Source of the DNA: Colius striatus
Lineage: Eukaryota; Chordata; Aves; Coliiformes; Coliidae
Assembly (NCBI RefSeq): GCF_028858725.1
Contig: NC_084772.1
Span: forward strand, 21,553,548 to 21,617,547
Reading direction: 5' to 3'
Length of the DNA: 64,000 bases
The position numbers and the translations under genes are program-made. The notes beneath the pieces are model-generated. The model saw only the letters and a list, made by a program, of their open reading frames with translations, had not been told where the DNA came from and made no database searches. The number at the start of each line of letters is the position of its first letter. Within the stretch, counting starts at the first letter, position 1. Shown here piece after piece: positions 28,254 through 42,589 of this stretch.

Positions 28254-28410
28254 CTACAGCTATCCGTGCCGTGTCTAAACTAGTCCTTGTGCTACCGCTA
28301 CCATCAAACACGCTCCGAAGTTACCTAGAAACAAAGCCCTACAATAAACACCGCATCACCGCGGAGACTTCCTGCGCCACCGACGCTCCGGCACAACATC
28401 TGAATTGGTC
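28254..28410 (-). other. Candidate cryptic or alternative first exon (minus strand)
   Basis: CpG density rises above its surroundings between about 28200 and 28400. On the minus strand there is a CCAAT box (ATTGG on + at 28404-28408), then a GC-rich stretch containing an ETS-like GGAAGT, then a splice donor TAG|GTGAGT with its GT at 28253-28252. The order CCAAT, CpG-rich leader, donor is what a small alternative promoter plus first exon would look like, in the same orientation as the putative ANKRD11 gene. There is no protein or transcript evidence, and a chance arrangement is quite possible. Confidence 0.18.
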
Positions 28411-31400
28411 TGGAACTATAACGAGGTATTGAGGGCAGCAAGCTGCCTGCATCCCAGATGAATCACGACACACAGAGGTAGCAATAACTCCAAGTACTGC
28501 TTATAGGTGTGAGCCTGGTAGGCTTTCATTCCTCCTCAGATGAAGAAAAAGAAGTGCTAATTTACAACCAAAGGAAAGCAGCTGAATGAGACAAAGTAGT
28601 AGAGTAAGCAAGACCCGATACAAAACCTTCTTAAAACAGTTGTTATGCTCAGAAAAGGCAGAAGTGGTCAAAACTATTCCCACAGGCAGTCACAAGAATG
28701 CTGCCGTTTCTGCAGAAGACTAAACACAGAAGAGGAATCACATGGTGAAGCCTGTGCAGCTTGGGAGAGCTTGTTCCTCCAACACTTTTCATCATTAAAC
28801 ACTTTCAAACAACCCCACCCCATTTCTGCTATTGTTTGCAGAGAGGGAATTCCAACCAGAACAATTATTTCCACCACATTTTTCTGCTGGAAGAAGAAAA
28901 ATGGTAACACTGCCCAGCAAAAACGCTGTTTACACAGTAGTTCCTCCAGTAACACAAGTCTTCTTAAAGAAGAGAGATGAACATACCTTTAGTCTGCTGT
29001 GCATTAGCACAAACATATTTTTAGACACAAACACTTGAAGGCAGCAATATGGTAAAGTCTCCTAGGTTGAAGTTAGCTGGGGGAGGTTAATCTCTGTACA
29101 CCCTGGAGAGGGCAGTTCATTAAGAGGCTGTTCAGAGCAGAAGGAAACAATTCACCCACTCCCTGAAGAAATCCCTCTTCCCACAACTGCACTGAAGGTA
29201 GCTCCTCTGAACGCTCCACGCCTCACATCTCCCCCTGACATGCACAGCTGCCTTGGGAACAGCCTGGTGTGCAGGCTGTGTCAGAACACAGAGCTCTCCT
29301 GAAATTCAGCCTTTAGCTCAAGGTACGACACGGGATGCACAGTGGCCCGAAAACCCAAGCATGCAAGGGAAGGAGGCAGCAGAACGTCACTTTGGCTTTT
29401 ATAATGTTTTATCTGCAATTAACAATTTTTCACAACTTCTGATAAGGGATTAGCTGTCAGTCCAAGCCCAAGCACAAACAAGTGAACCTTGAAATAATCC
29501 CCAAGTGAAGTTTCAGAAAGTCAAACACTCTCTCTGCCACCAACTGCCAGGCTGCTTGTGCTAAGGAATGACTGTTTAACCCAATTACCAGGTAAAGGAG
29601 GCTATTCAGTGAGTTCACAAAAGGCAGCTTAGTCACCACAGGCATTAGTTCACACCTACAACTGTGCTCACATGGCAATCCATCAAGCAGCCCTTCTGAA
29701 CCACACCTCTGCAAGAAAAGAACCCTCCAAGGTTTACTGAGATAGCTGCCTCAGAGCTGGGAAGGAGAAACATCAGCTGCCCCCAAACCAGCCATCACAC
29801 ACATACATTCATATATGGACTATAGGGTCAGGGGGGTTTTTTGGTTATTTGCTTGTTTTAGGCAAGTTAAGCAGACTGCCCAGCATCCCCTGGACTTGAA
29901 CCACAGGCTAAACAGCCACCACATACCTCTACCTTCATTGCCATGTGAGGCTGTTCCTATGGTAATGGGAATAGCCACTCAACACCAGCTCAAGATATTG
30001 CTTCCCAGTATTTTCTTACACAGTTACATTTTTTAATACTTAGCTGTCAAATAAAATACTTCACAGTCACAAAGCATTTGGTGTGGAACACTTCATTTTC
30101 GGGTAGCTGAAAACAAGCAAAAATGGAATAAAATTTGGATAAACCTTTGAATTACAGAGAGTAAATCTTTGTTACTTCCTAAATTGCCAGCAATTTCTGA
30201 GTGTCCCATCTGATGGCTCAGAGAGGCTGACTGTGTCAGAATACATTAGCTGCTCCCTTAGCACAGGTGCATCCCAGTGCCCAAATGTGCTACTGAAGAA
30301 CACAAACTATGGGTCAATGCTGGGCATTTGTGTGACAATATCACAAGTCAAGAGACCCAAAGTCCTGGCAACAACCAAGCCATTCCTCAGACTTTTATTA
30401 GACTGGCCTTTGACTGCGAATCCCATCTGCCTCCTGCAAACAGCAGAGCACCAACATCACAGCGTGAAGACACAGAGGTACGCAAAGAGAACAGAGGTGA
30501 GTAATGTCTATTAACAAGGCTACTCCACAACCTGCACTGTGCTCGTACACCTCAAAAATAGTTCATTTGTGAGAGCTCACAGCTTTCACGAAGGCATGAA
30601 AAACTGCATGAAAATATGGTGTGTAGGTATAAGAAAAATAAAGCTTGATTCAGCCCTGCCTCCCCTCCTTAGCCCTACCTCCTCCAAGGGCTTTAAATAG
30701 GATGTTACCACTACTTGTTTATACACCATTACAGAAAAACTGCTCAATTTCGTAAGACTGCATTACAGAACAAAATGTTACCCAATTCCTTCTGCACAGT
30801 ACCGAGAAATAACTGTGAGACCATATGCATCTGAACGCATCCACGTGCTGGAGTAATCCAGCCTTACGTAACCGACAGTGGCCGTCTAACAGACAAGGCC
30901 AATATATAAATTCCCTTTAAAGCTTAAAACTGAACTAAACATTGTTTTTGAGGAGTCTGATTCAGGAGGCAAGCGAAATCCATGTCTCAGAAAGACACAG
31001 ACAAAAGAGAATCCCATGTGGTTAATTTTCTCTCTTTTAGCTTGTCCCATTAAGCAAAAAGGAATCATTTGCTAACCAAGGAGCTCAGTTTGAACCCTGC
31101 CACCGTGGTTCCATCTCAGTAGCTGGAAGGCAAGTCCTTCCAAGGTTTCAATAAGCCATGGACAAAGGCAGAGATCAACATCCTTCTGTTTTCTCAGTGC
31201 ATCCTAAAATGTCATGCATCTGAGCACAGACACTCCCAGAGATCACGTTGTACTTTACCCTTTGAGTGACAGTAAAGACAAGAAAGCACTCGCTCTTACA
31301 CACTCACAGGATCCACTACAGTCCTCAGTCCCCTTCAGATGGGAGCAAAGCCCACCACCACACTACAGAACCACTGTAATTCACAGGGAGCATCTGCAGC

Positions 31401-32334
31401 CCGAAACCACCACTGCCTTGGGATGGCCCACTGTACAGAAGCATCATATCTGCATTTCCTTAGAGCTTCCGAGTGGAAGTAAGGAAAGGGAAATGTGGGC
31501 ACAGCCCAGAACAACAGCTGTGGTGTAAGGCAGCCATGGCCAAGGCAGCCAAAAACAAGAGGTACAAGAGAGACCTAAACCCCACAGTCAACAGATGTGA
31601 CTGAAATCTATCTTCATTCTCTATTTACTCTTAATCAAAAGGCAACACTTTTCTTTCCATAAAAAAAAGCACTTAATCACAAGCCTGAATAAGTGCTTTG
31701 GTATCACTGTTAGACAAAGCTCGCTGTCCTTAGGTGCCAGGCTTAGGGTGGAAAAGATGGTGTTTGTGTGGCTGCAACCACCACCACCAAGACACACACA
31801 CATTATTATGGAAAGTAAGTCAACCTTCTACACATAGATAAGTCTCATTGCTGTTTCCAACCTGTAAAATCTTAGGAGGAATCACAGGAAAGAGTGTTCC
31901 TGGTTAGGTTATTACAGCAAATGAAATGAAAATTGAAGTCTAACTGATATTGCATTTAAGTAAATATACATCAATCCTACATCATCAGTTAGACACAGAC
32001 TGTTATTACGACAAAACTTCTGCAGAACAGAAAAGCACCTTTGATAACTCTGAATTTTAAGCTGAGGTACCACTGCCATCTTACAGTTTACATTAATAAC
32101 GTGCCTCCTGCAAATAATCATGGTTCCTTCAGCCAGAGCTGCTGCATGATTAACAGAGGTCCATTATAAAGGCAATGCATAACCTAGCTCCTGTGAGTAG
32201 TCGCTGCCACATCGGACTGTGTTTCTATGGCAACCAGGCAGGAAAATATAAAGCAAATTACAGTTAAATGAAAATTATTCTCCATGACAATATATGTTAA
32301 TGCAGGAACATTTGCAAGGCCATTCTGGATAAAA

Positions 32335-32359
32335 TGTTTACATTCACACATGTGTTTAC
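32335..32359 (+). promoter_or_regulatory. Paired forkhead-type sites in AT-rich segment
   Basis: TGTTTAC, the core FOX-factor motif, occurs at 32335-32341 and again at 32353-32359 in the same orientation, 18 bases apart. The surrounding 32.1-32.4 kb is AT-rich with several homeodomain-like ATTA motifs and an RFX-like TATGGCAACC near 32228. This resembles an intronic enhancer, but the reading is inferred from motifs alone. Confidence 0.2.
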
Positions 32360-35300
32360 AAAAATAAATAAAAGGCAGGCTGTAACAGCTAATGGATCAT
32401 CCAGAGACACCCAGCCCAGGCTTTTTTTTAAGTTTTAATGTATTCAGAGTAAAATTCTTCAAGCTAATAGAATGGAAAACAAACCACCCTAACAAAGGTA
32501 TTTGTCCATTTAGCTACAGGATACATCCTTAACAAACATCTTCTCCAAGATCTAACACGCATGTTTTTGAATGTTGTGATCCCTTAATTTCTCTGGCTGC
32601 AAACAAAGAGCACATTTATGCCTCCTAATCCCAGGAGAAAATGGTTTAAATGAGAGGCCAAGTCACTCCGAATATTTATAGAGATCCAACTGAAACTGGA
32701 ATACTGACTTATTTCAATCAGTTGTGACTTACTGAAAAGCGTTTTATACCTCAGAATTCGCAGTACTGACTCTACAGCGAGGAGAGTCTTACATCTCAAC
32801 AGGGTTTCAAAGCAGCCCAGGTCAATGAGAGCCCCTTGCCAGACACTTTGAGAAAAGCCCAGAATTAAGGCTTCAGAAGGTTATCTTACTCCCCCACCAC
32901 AACCACTTTGCCTAAACAGTCCTTTTTTTAAGGAATAAATCTCAGTTTTTAAGTCTCTTCTGAGGCATGAGTGAAGTTAATTGGAATGAGGCTCCTTCAA
33001 GAGGCAGCCACTTATTTGTTTTCTTTAACTGACTTGGCTCATACCCCAAAGAAAAGCCCAAAGAAAGAAAGTAGGTTATAAACTGACTTACAGTCTCTTT
33101 TCCACGCCGAAGCGCCACGTTTTAAGAACGGTTTAAAATACAGCACTGGAATAAAAGCACCCCTCTCAGCTGCCTTTCATGGCTCCCCCTGCCAAGTTCC
33201 TCTCCCATGGAAATGGTCTGCCTGTTGCGTGAGCAACACAGGTGCAGGTTTCTTAGGAAGACCCAGAAAGAGCACAAGGCGCTTTTTGAAGCCGCTTCAG
33301 CAAGCTGGGAGCACAGAGGACGGCATTCACTCCACTGGCACATCCGAGCTTACTCCCCACACGCTCCCACTGACCCCTGCATCTGTCTCTTGCCTCCACC
33401 TACAGAACAATATTTGAATCATGAGGATCGTAACTTTTTATGACAGTGGGAAAACTGCAATATTCTCCACAAGTTCACTCCACCCTGCACATAAAACTGC
33501 TCATAGGTTCAACCATAAAGCAAAGCACCCTCTTTGAAGTCTGCCTTAGAGCCCTGCCTGCGTTATAAAGCTGATCTGAAAACAGGCGGCGCAGTAACAT
33601 TTTGCATAAGCACGCTCCCGGAAAGCATCACTCCTTAATCATTCCCTGTGACTGTTGACAAAAGTGAGTCAGGTCAGAAAGTATCTGGGTAACAAAACCC
33701 TTTACAGGTGAGCTCAGGTTACCCACAAACAACAAGTTCGCATACCACCAAATATATTCCAGTCATGCTCCACTTTCCCCGCGGATCGCTTGCTGCAGAG
33801 CCCACATGAGCATTACCATTATCATTTCAACTGATTGAGTCACTGATCCACGACTCCCTCCGCCCTTCTCCCTACAGTGATATGCAGAGTATCTCCACAC
33901 AACGCCAAGGAAACAGCTACAAACCTTAGACTAAAAAAAAAACCCATTAATAAACATGCAAACCCGACCTGCAGCAATAGCTGCTCGGCTCCTCTCAGAA
34001 CCTTCGCTAACTGCCAGGATGGGGTTTCTACTGAAGCTCCTTGCTGCAGCAGCAGAGGGGCTGAATGTTGCTCTTACAAAAGAACTTCTAAAACCACAGG
34101 CTGCACAGCTGCCACAGCAGGAGTTTCTATTCTGTGCACAGATCGGGTGATGCATACACACAACCAGTCTTCAAGCAGCTGAATCCCACCAGGCCCAGCC
34201 ACCTTCCTGGGCGCCACAGCTCTCAGGTCGGGTACCTCGCTTTCTGCTGATGTGCACTGCAGCCTTTTGCAGAGAAGCAGCTTATTGTGTCAAAATGCAT
34301 CTGCACTGGAAAAGTCATTTTCTCTGTAAATGTAAAACCCTAGAGAAAACCACACAGGTTTCATGCTTTGGGAAGCAGCAGGAGGTCCAGGGGAAAGCCA
34401 AGCTGCCAGGCAGTGCTAAGCATGCACCTCTGCCAGCAGACCTCCCATGCACCCTTCTCTGTTGCAAGCTGCATCAAGTGAATTAGCACCAGACAGATGA
34501 GATAACTCTGAAGAGACCATCAGAAGGATTCTATCAGATTTCAATTACTTGCATTGCTCCATAAGAGTAAATTCTACCTATGACTACTGCTTATAATACC
34601 ATGGAACAGGACCCTGTCCTGCCAATACAGGACTGATCCTCAAGACAAAAACTCAAAGAGCTGAACTAAGCACACACAACAGAGGATGCAGAAGAGGAAA
34701 TGAGCCATTAGTGGTGAGCACAACAGGCATACAACAGCAGACCCAAGCTGCCAGCACCCCAAACTCTCCTCCCTGGCAGAAGCCTCCACACCATCAGATC
34801 CTTCACCTCTCAATGCTGCCACACCTTCATTTTCAAGCCCTTTCCTCCCACCACGCAAAACATGGCTCAAATCTCAAGAGGAAGATGAAGATGCAGGATG
34901 ATCTCAGAGAAGTGGAGAAAGGCAGGAACAGACAGGAGGGAACATCAAGAGGCAGACAGCTAAAATTAGAGACAAGAATCCCGGATGAGGAGGACCAAGG
35001 CAAGAGTAGAGCTGAGCAGAACCTCCATCAGATGAGGCTCCCAGGAAGGGGGAGGGACAGCCAGAAGGGAGAAGAAATGTAATTATGATGGGTGAAGCAG
35101 GGGAAGCTAGCAGACAGAGCAGACTGCAAAAGTCAATTCAGCATTTCTTAAAATGCTATAACCTGTAGCTTTCTAATGAAGGAGCACTACTCAGCACACC
35201 AGGAAAAAGCCACAAGGTTGACTTGTCTGATCTCCTCTCCCCTGGATGAGGGCTAACTCAAAGGCAATTTAGCTCTCACCACAGAACAAGTTTAACACCC

Positions 35301-38300
35301 CAGAACCAGTGCTGCTCACACAGGGGAAGGCAACTTAATTTGCCACCATCGCCCACAACTGAGAGCAGCTCTGAGTAATGCAGGACAGCTCAGATGCTGG
35401 TTGGAAAGGCAGGAGCCTTCTGGGCTGCTGGCAAAACAGAGTGTCAAACAGATGAGAGACCAGGACAGTCATCGTGCAGCACCCTGAGAGACAGGCAGCA
35501 GCAAGGAAGTAAACTGGAGAAGACACAGCAGTTATCAGCTATCCAATTTTCAAAACCAGCATTCTCTCACATGTCCCTTCTGAGCTGACAGGACAAGAAA
35601 CCACAAGAGCTGAAAGTCAATGTCCAAGGAGAACAGGCTTTTGTCTTCAAACGTGGCCAGTGCATTCAAGCCTGGACTGCTCAGAAAGGTGAAGTTTTAC
35701 ACACAAAAATACCCAGGCTTGCTCATTACAGACCCACGATCTAGTTCAGATAAATCTATCTGCCTGTGCCTAGCTGCAAGATGAAACCAAGGAGACAGCT
35801 ATGGGAGGCAGCCAAACACTGTAACTAGAGCACCAGCTCATCCAGTGGTATTTAAACAACCACAGCACAGCCATGGGCAGGATGTTTGTTTCCCCCACCC
35901 CCTTCCCTGCATCTACCTCTGTCTCTTCCCAGCATCAGCATGGCTAATCTCATCCATCCATCTATCTAAAGATAAAACTACAGCAGTACTTTATAAATAG
36001 ACTTACGTCTTCAGTCCATCCAGGCCCTGCTGCAACCACAGAGCGACAGTCGGCACTGCAAGCGGCCTGTGTTTTTACAACACTGACGTTTCACAATCTG
36101 CAACAGCCATCACCCCGAAGAACGTGGGCAACACCAGAGCAAAGGTGTAAAGTCTACCCGAAAGATTACTGCTTTGCATAGGCTACGGTCACGACCAGAG
36201 GCAGCAGGGATCACATCTGTCAGCTCCCCCCTGCAGACGGTAGCTATCAGACCATTCCCAACGGAGAACTTCTTGGAACTTTATCTGGGCTCCTCCTGGA
36301 CCAAACCGGCCCACAGAAACCCAGCTACTTACTAGTCATTTGGAGCTCCTGGTACAACTTGTTTACACAGAGCAGGTCATAGGATAAGGCTGGAAGGTGT
36401 AAGCAGGATATAGTTTTTATGGCTCTGAACTCCTGCCCAGATAAGCCGATAATGCTCTGTGCTCGAGGGGGAGGGGAGCACTTTCATGTCAGCTTTATTT
36501 AAAACAAAGATGCACCAGGAACTCCAGTTAAACATTTTATACATAATCATACTGTTTCCATTCACTCATTTTCCTTTAAAGCTATTTAATGTTGGCTTGC
36601 TTGGGTTTTTTAGGAGTCCTTAATTACACATACTTTCATGTCATATCAAGATATTCAGAGCAGCACAGTACCTTCAAACCCAGCTCTTCAGTCCTGTGCT
36701 GCACAGGCTGCCAAGCCTTCAGGGACAGGCTGCCTCTGGATTCTGGTGAATTTTTCAAAGGGTAACATCTCCCTTCTTTGCCATGCCTGTGACACAATTT
36801 TAGCAGCTTTGTGCTGCTCTAAAGGTAAATTATTTTAGACCTTTTTCAGACTGCAAGGCTGTCAAGTACCTTAAAAAAAACACCAACCTACAGAGTCAGC
36901 TTCCTTCAGAGTCTGCTTCCCCAGCCTCCCTGCCCCGACTGCCCACAGCCACGGAACCCCCCTGCCGTGACACCCTGCCAACACTGACGTCCTCAGCAGA
37001 GGACTTGAAGTTCACCACTCCAAAAAGGCCCAACTCAACGCAAGAGGAAAGAAGACGCTTTCTCACTGCTCACCCGAGAACAACAACAGTTCCCTCAGCA
37101 CACAGCTGAGACAAATCTTTGCAATTCCCAACAAGCTTTCTATCCTTTCCATTTCCCGTTGGTAAATGCTGTTGTTACAGAACAGCCACGTGCTTCAGGG
37201 CCACGGGAACCCATGAACACTCTTGCACCTACCAGCAGAATTAATACTTCAATGTTTCCACAAAAGATGGGATGTGATAGCCTTTGGTTTACTAACACAA
37301 ACGCAGTACACAATCAATAGCTTGGCTCCTGCCACTGCAATAACTTACAGTAGAAGATATATTTTAAAACTACTCATCAGCTAAGTTTGGTTTTCTTACA
37401 GACAGGGGAAGAAAGGCTGCCTACAGATTTTTAGAGGATAAATAATTCAGCGCATGAATGCCAAGGGCAGTGCTGCACACATCCATATGGCAGGGACAAT
37501 GCAGACAGTAATATATGCTTCACATCACCACCCTGACAGTGCCTTCAACCCTGACCTAGAAAAATACATCACTTTGTTCTGGCTACAACAGCTAATTCAC
37601 TCTCCACCGTTGCTACCCCACAACACTGAGGACTACCACATGCTTCTGGGTTACTTCGGGGTTCTGTCTCCCAACCCCTCGGCCACCACAGGCTGCCATT
37701 TCAGCCTCTGCTCACAACTACCTGCAATGAGCACAACTTACCCACGGGGATTTAAGAAAACCAACATTAACCAGAAGAGATGCAGGGTTCACAAGTCCTC
37801 TTCAGGAGTTCACTCACACCTTCTCGCTACCAACAGTGAAAGAGGAGGGAAGGCCCACAACAGTTTGTCAGCCACAAGGCCTGGCAAGACTCTGGCAGTG
37901 CCTCAAAAGGAGCAGGGGTAGAAAGAAGGCTGTTCCCACAGACAGTCGGCATCCACCATCCACGTAGGGTGCTGCCAAGCTACAGGGCACTCAGTGGACA
38001 TAGGACCACATGGAACATGTTGAAGGCAGTGACAACATGGGAGAGGGAAGAGGCTGCTCGCTGGGGAAGGCTCCTCTCCTCCACAACCCTCACAGCCAGC
38101 AAGCCTGCAGTTGCACTCCTTTCACACGCCCAAAGTTAGCTGTGCTGACACCACTCTGCCCCATTGTCCTACTTTAGCAGTGATCTCACAGTTTCTCTAC
38201 GTCCCACAGTTTGGGGAAAACATGAAAGAATCAAGAGGAAGATTTTTGGAGCCCAAAATACCCGATATAATTAACTGCACCTTCTAACAGGATTATTTCC

Positions 38301-39656
38301 TTTCCCGACCCCAATTACTCCTTCAGTTTATTAAAAAGAACTCATATACACAGAAATGTTAACACCCTAAAGAGTCACATAAACAGAAAAAAGTCCGAGG
38401 GCACCATTATAAACAGAGTTAATGGAACTCAGTGATTGGAAATGGATCTTGAAAGCTGTCAGATCAAAGCAAGATCTTTCTCACGTAAGGACTGCATTAC
38501 CCTTGGAGCCACACAGCTAATACCATCTATAAAAATATTTTGCTCAAATAAGTTAAGAACAGCAGCATTTCATCTGTCAAAAGGTGCAAGGCTTTTATGG
38601 GATTAGCCACTCCACATACAGCACAAAAATTAGACCAGATTTTTAAAAGCCTCAGTTCAGCTGAGGGAGACTACACGGACCAAGGTGTGTGCCTGCTTCC
38701 TTCACACACACCACACGCTCCACAGATTTTGCCCCTGCTGTTAGCATTTAAGCTTCTTTACATTTTTTTAATACACTTGTAAAGGATTACAAATTGGTAT
38801 CACCTATAACTAGCCACAGATGAAGCCAGCACCACCACCCAGACTCAGACAAATTAAGACTGTTAAATATCCAACAGCTGCGTGAGAAAATACACCAGAA
38901 AACACCAGTTCCCATACAGAAAGCTTGAAAATGCCAGGCACAGCCGAACACACTCAAAACCAGCCTCCAAACCTGGCTGACAGCTCCCTGCCCTCCTTCA
39001 CAGCAGGGCACCAAAGACACTGTTTTGCTCAAGCATACTTTATAAAGGCTCTAGCTGCACAAACCTGTACTGTAGAGGATGCTGGTGATTTCAAACAGTT
39101 GACTATGCAAACTTCCCTTTAACATTTCTGTGAGTATTTTTCACCGTGGTGCATCGGTGGCACACAAATTGCATAATCCTTGGCTGAGAATCCCAGTGCT
39201 CTGCGTCCTCAGAAAATGCAGCTCGGTGCTGCTCCTCTCTCTCGCAGGAAAAGGGAAATATGGAAGAGCCGCATCCAGATCCCTCCTGCAAAGCGTCGTG
39301 CAGGCTGCTCTCACTCAGATGGGGTAAAAATAAACACCAGTTTATCACGAAACACTCCAACCTCTGCTATGGAGGCACTGTGTTCTCTCCCCAGCCTCTT
39401 TCAACTGCAATACAGGCAATTCTCACTGGCAAGGGAGGTAACAGACAAGGCAGCTTTACTGGAGCCTCATCAAGGAAACACCATCAGAATAACAACCACC
39501 ATGGAAATATTCCCAAGTATTATTTGCTTTGCTGTACTGAAAAGCAGTAGTACCTGTCACTACTTGCTATGCAGCTACCACCATTAAATCTTAATACCAA
39601 GGAAGAATTTCAATCCATAAGGCAGACTGTCAGGCCTGAAATTCAGGTACTGTGCA

Positions 39657-39685
39657 GGGAGGGAAGGAGGGAGGGAGGGAGGGAG
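39657..39685 (+). repeat. (GGGA)n simple repeat, G-quadruplex capable
   Basis: A run of GGGA and closely related units with at least five G-triplets separated by one or two bases on the + strand. Such an array can fold into a G-quadruplex and is likely polymorphic in length. Confidence 0.85.
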
Positions 39686-42589
39686 ACCTCGCAAGGCATC
39701 TGCCACTCTGTTATTTGACAAAATGTAATTAACCAGCTCCGGGCTTGTGCATTTCCTTCCCTTGGAGAAGAATTTCTTCACCAAGTAATTAGACTGTCCC
39801 AGTTCAGATTCAAGTCACCACAGAATGTATTTTCCCCAAAGCAAAGCCACATGCATGCTACAGAGAAGACTCATGCACTTATTTCCAAAAAAATACTGCT
39901 GTTTCCTCAAAGCAAATGAAAACTCATCGTGATGTTTGCCTCAGTCACTGCACGGATCTAAAACCACTGGAACCAACACAATGCTGTGGGAGTCTCAAAA
40001 TCCAGGCTTTATTCCCATCCATTACGACAGAATATCACCTTCTTTTAATGTATAGAAAACAGGAGGTAAAAAAAATCCCCTCTTACTACTTCAAACACAT
40101 GTCCAAAAGCCACAACATAAAGACAAAGAGTAGAGATTAAACGCTGTAAAGATATACTTGTCAGGAACCTCGCTTTGAAGTACCTGCAGGAAACGCTGTC
40201 ATCACGCAGCCATGTTACAATTAGACGGTGAAAATAATCACCCCCAGTTGTAAGTAGTCCATCTGGTTTCCTGCAAAGGGAACACTGCTGGTGGAGTATC
40301 GATTAACACCACCAGTCCTCACTGACCCTACAGAAACACATTTGTGTGCTCTACCGAACAGCACAGGACGCACCAGGACACATGGGCTTCGCTTTGTTTG
40401 GAAGCATTCTGGGGGACTTACAGCCCATTAAAACATAAGTAGAAAATAAAAAGAGCCTGAACAGGCTGTCTCCCACACCCGAAGAAGTGAAGCCCAAGTG
40501 CTTTGCTGGAGGGCTTTTTGGTTTGGTGTTTTTTTGAGTTTCCCTCCCTGTCCAAACCCAACATTTGTTTGGGACAATCTGAGAAAATGCTGTTAGAGCA
40601 TCAGAAAAAATTAAAACAGCACATTTGGGGGGAAAAAAAAAAAAACATCCTGAGCCACGTTTATGCAACAGAGATACAGACAAAGAGTTCACTTTTAAAA
40701 GTAGTTGTGAAGGGCAAACCCAGCTGTGAAACACTGAACGGAACATCTCCAGTTTGCAGTCTGTCAGAGCCAAGGGATGTGACCGGGGCTCCCAGAGTCT
40801 TTAGGATAGAAATAAGCGAAAAAACAAAACCCAGCTGGAAACTGATCCAGGGCAGAAATCAAAGGGCTCATATGGGCTCCAAACTGCCAACATGTTGTTC
40901 CCTAGACTGGCAACTCATCCTGCTGGGAATTTCGCAAACCAAATCCTTCTCGCTTACTCAGACACGTCTGGAGGTGCTGCAGGTCCCAGCTAGCCTGACT
41001 ACACAGGTTCGCAGCAAACTCCCTTTGCCAGGCAGGACACAGACAAGATGTGCCCTGGCAAGTTTCATACCTTCCTGCACTACCTCCTTTAGGGCTGAGG
41101 AGTTCTCTACAGAGAGAGACGCCAGGGAGCATCTCTGCATAAAACCAGCTCAGCTCTACCAACTCCAGACACTCCTAAGCCAGAGCAGACACGGTGGTGC
41201 AGGCAAGGCTCCAGTTTAGGGACAGAAAGGCCAAGAAGGTAACTGGGCTTTAGGAGCAGCTCAACCAGAGCCACACACACCAACACAGCACACTCCCCAG
41301 AACGAGGCCTTTCCCCTGACAGAGTGCTTCCCACGGGAAGGAAACAGGTCCCACAGCTTCGGAGCAACATCATTTCACAGGCACAAGGAAACACGATGCC
41401 CTACAGTCTCCCTGCAGAGACAAGGAAGTCACTGTAGGTCTCGCTCCATGTAGCACTTGAAGCCCTACTAACCTCACACCAGCACAGCCGTGTAAGTGCT
41501 CCAACACACACCCTTCATCTGCCAGCAAAGCCATTCTGTAACAACGCCAACTCTTGAAGTTAATCGAGTGAAGTATTTCGTTCCTGGTAGAGCAGTCACC
41601 AAAGAACGTGTCCCTGCCGTCTGAAAACATGCCGGAGTTAATCTCCCTGTCCACAGAGGGCTGGGTCGGGGCTTTCCCTTTCCCCAGGAGAAAAAAATAA
41701 TGAAGCGACTGGAGTGATTATATAAAAATGTCCCATTTTGTGAGAAAATCAGAAAAAAGGGAAAAACCACATTTAAGTCCAGTTTCCTTAAATTTACACA
41801 AACATCAACACTTCAGGAGAGCCCAGGGCCACTACAAAGCATTTCAGATGTTCACAGATAACGACCTTTGCCTGCGCTGGAAAAAGCAGAAGTAGAAATG
41901 GTCTCTACCCGATCCCAGAGGCCATCTCAGGAGGGAATTTTGCTTCAAGAGCTGTCTGGAATGCGTTCTCTGCCTATAGGGCCACGTCTCCTGTGGTAGA
42001 GAGCACTTTGTGTACAAAACCAAGAGGGGGGAGGAACCCTTTCCTGCAACTGGATATCAAAACAGATCTCCAAGCTTTGAGTAGAAGCCAATCTATAAAC
42101 ACACCGAGACTTGCACCTCAATGAAGGGGCCAATGTTGAACCCGCAGGCACAGCCCCTCGCAGGACAGCTGCTCTGGCTGGGAAAGGGCAGAGGGCACCA
42201 CGGGCCCCGCTCATCCCGGCTCCTTTAGAGGCGATTTGCCTTTCTAAACACGCAATCAATCTGCTGGGCTGGGGGAGGTTCATTCTGGGCTGCAGAAGTG
42301 CAGCTGTTTTGGGTTGAGATTCTTTCTTCTTTTTTTTTTTTCTTCCCTTCTCTTTGCTAAGGGGCAAAGGTGTCAAGCAGCTCCTCCCCGACACACAAAG
42401 GCTTCTCCAAGGAGAAAAATACCAGGCAATTTAAAGATTAAACTCGAAAATAAATAAATAAACGTGGCCGAGGCAGGCTGGCTGGCGGCAGCTGGGTTCA
42501 GCTCCATCCTCTACGCACACACGCAGGGCTAACGCCTACCCGGGGATGATGAAATGGGAAACGGAAATTACCATTTCAGACAACTTTTG

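Larger units (their letters stand above)
20258..42589 (-). other. Putative ANKRD11 5' intron, right part; no gene recognised
   Basis: There is no recognisable coding exon on either strand. Simple tracts include a 15-A run at 24195-24209 and a 13-A run at 40633-40645. I looked on the minus strand for a non-coding ANKRD11 exon 2 flanked by a good acceptor and donor. I found only weak or very short candidates, for example a GTAAGT donor at 36001-36006 with a pyrimidine-poor acceptor. The longest open frame, 238 codons at 40503-41219 on +, has no recognisable domain. CpG-richer spots near 28.25-28.41 kb and AT-rich, motif-dense DNA near 32.1-32.4 kb are listed separately. Confidence 0.45.

Noticed and set aside
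30443-30494. + strand block ending AGAG|GTGAGT
   Set aside because: Single strong donor with a mediocre acceptor and no partner exons or protein similarity.
36007-36066. Possible minus-strand exon with donor GAC|GTAAGT as ANKRD11 exon 2
   Set aside because: The good donor lacks a convincing acceptor at a sensible distance; nearby AGs give exons of about 20 bases or have a purine-rich tract.
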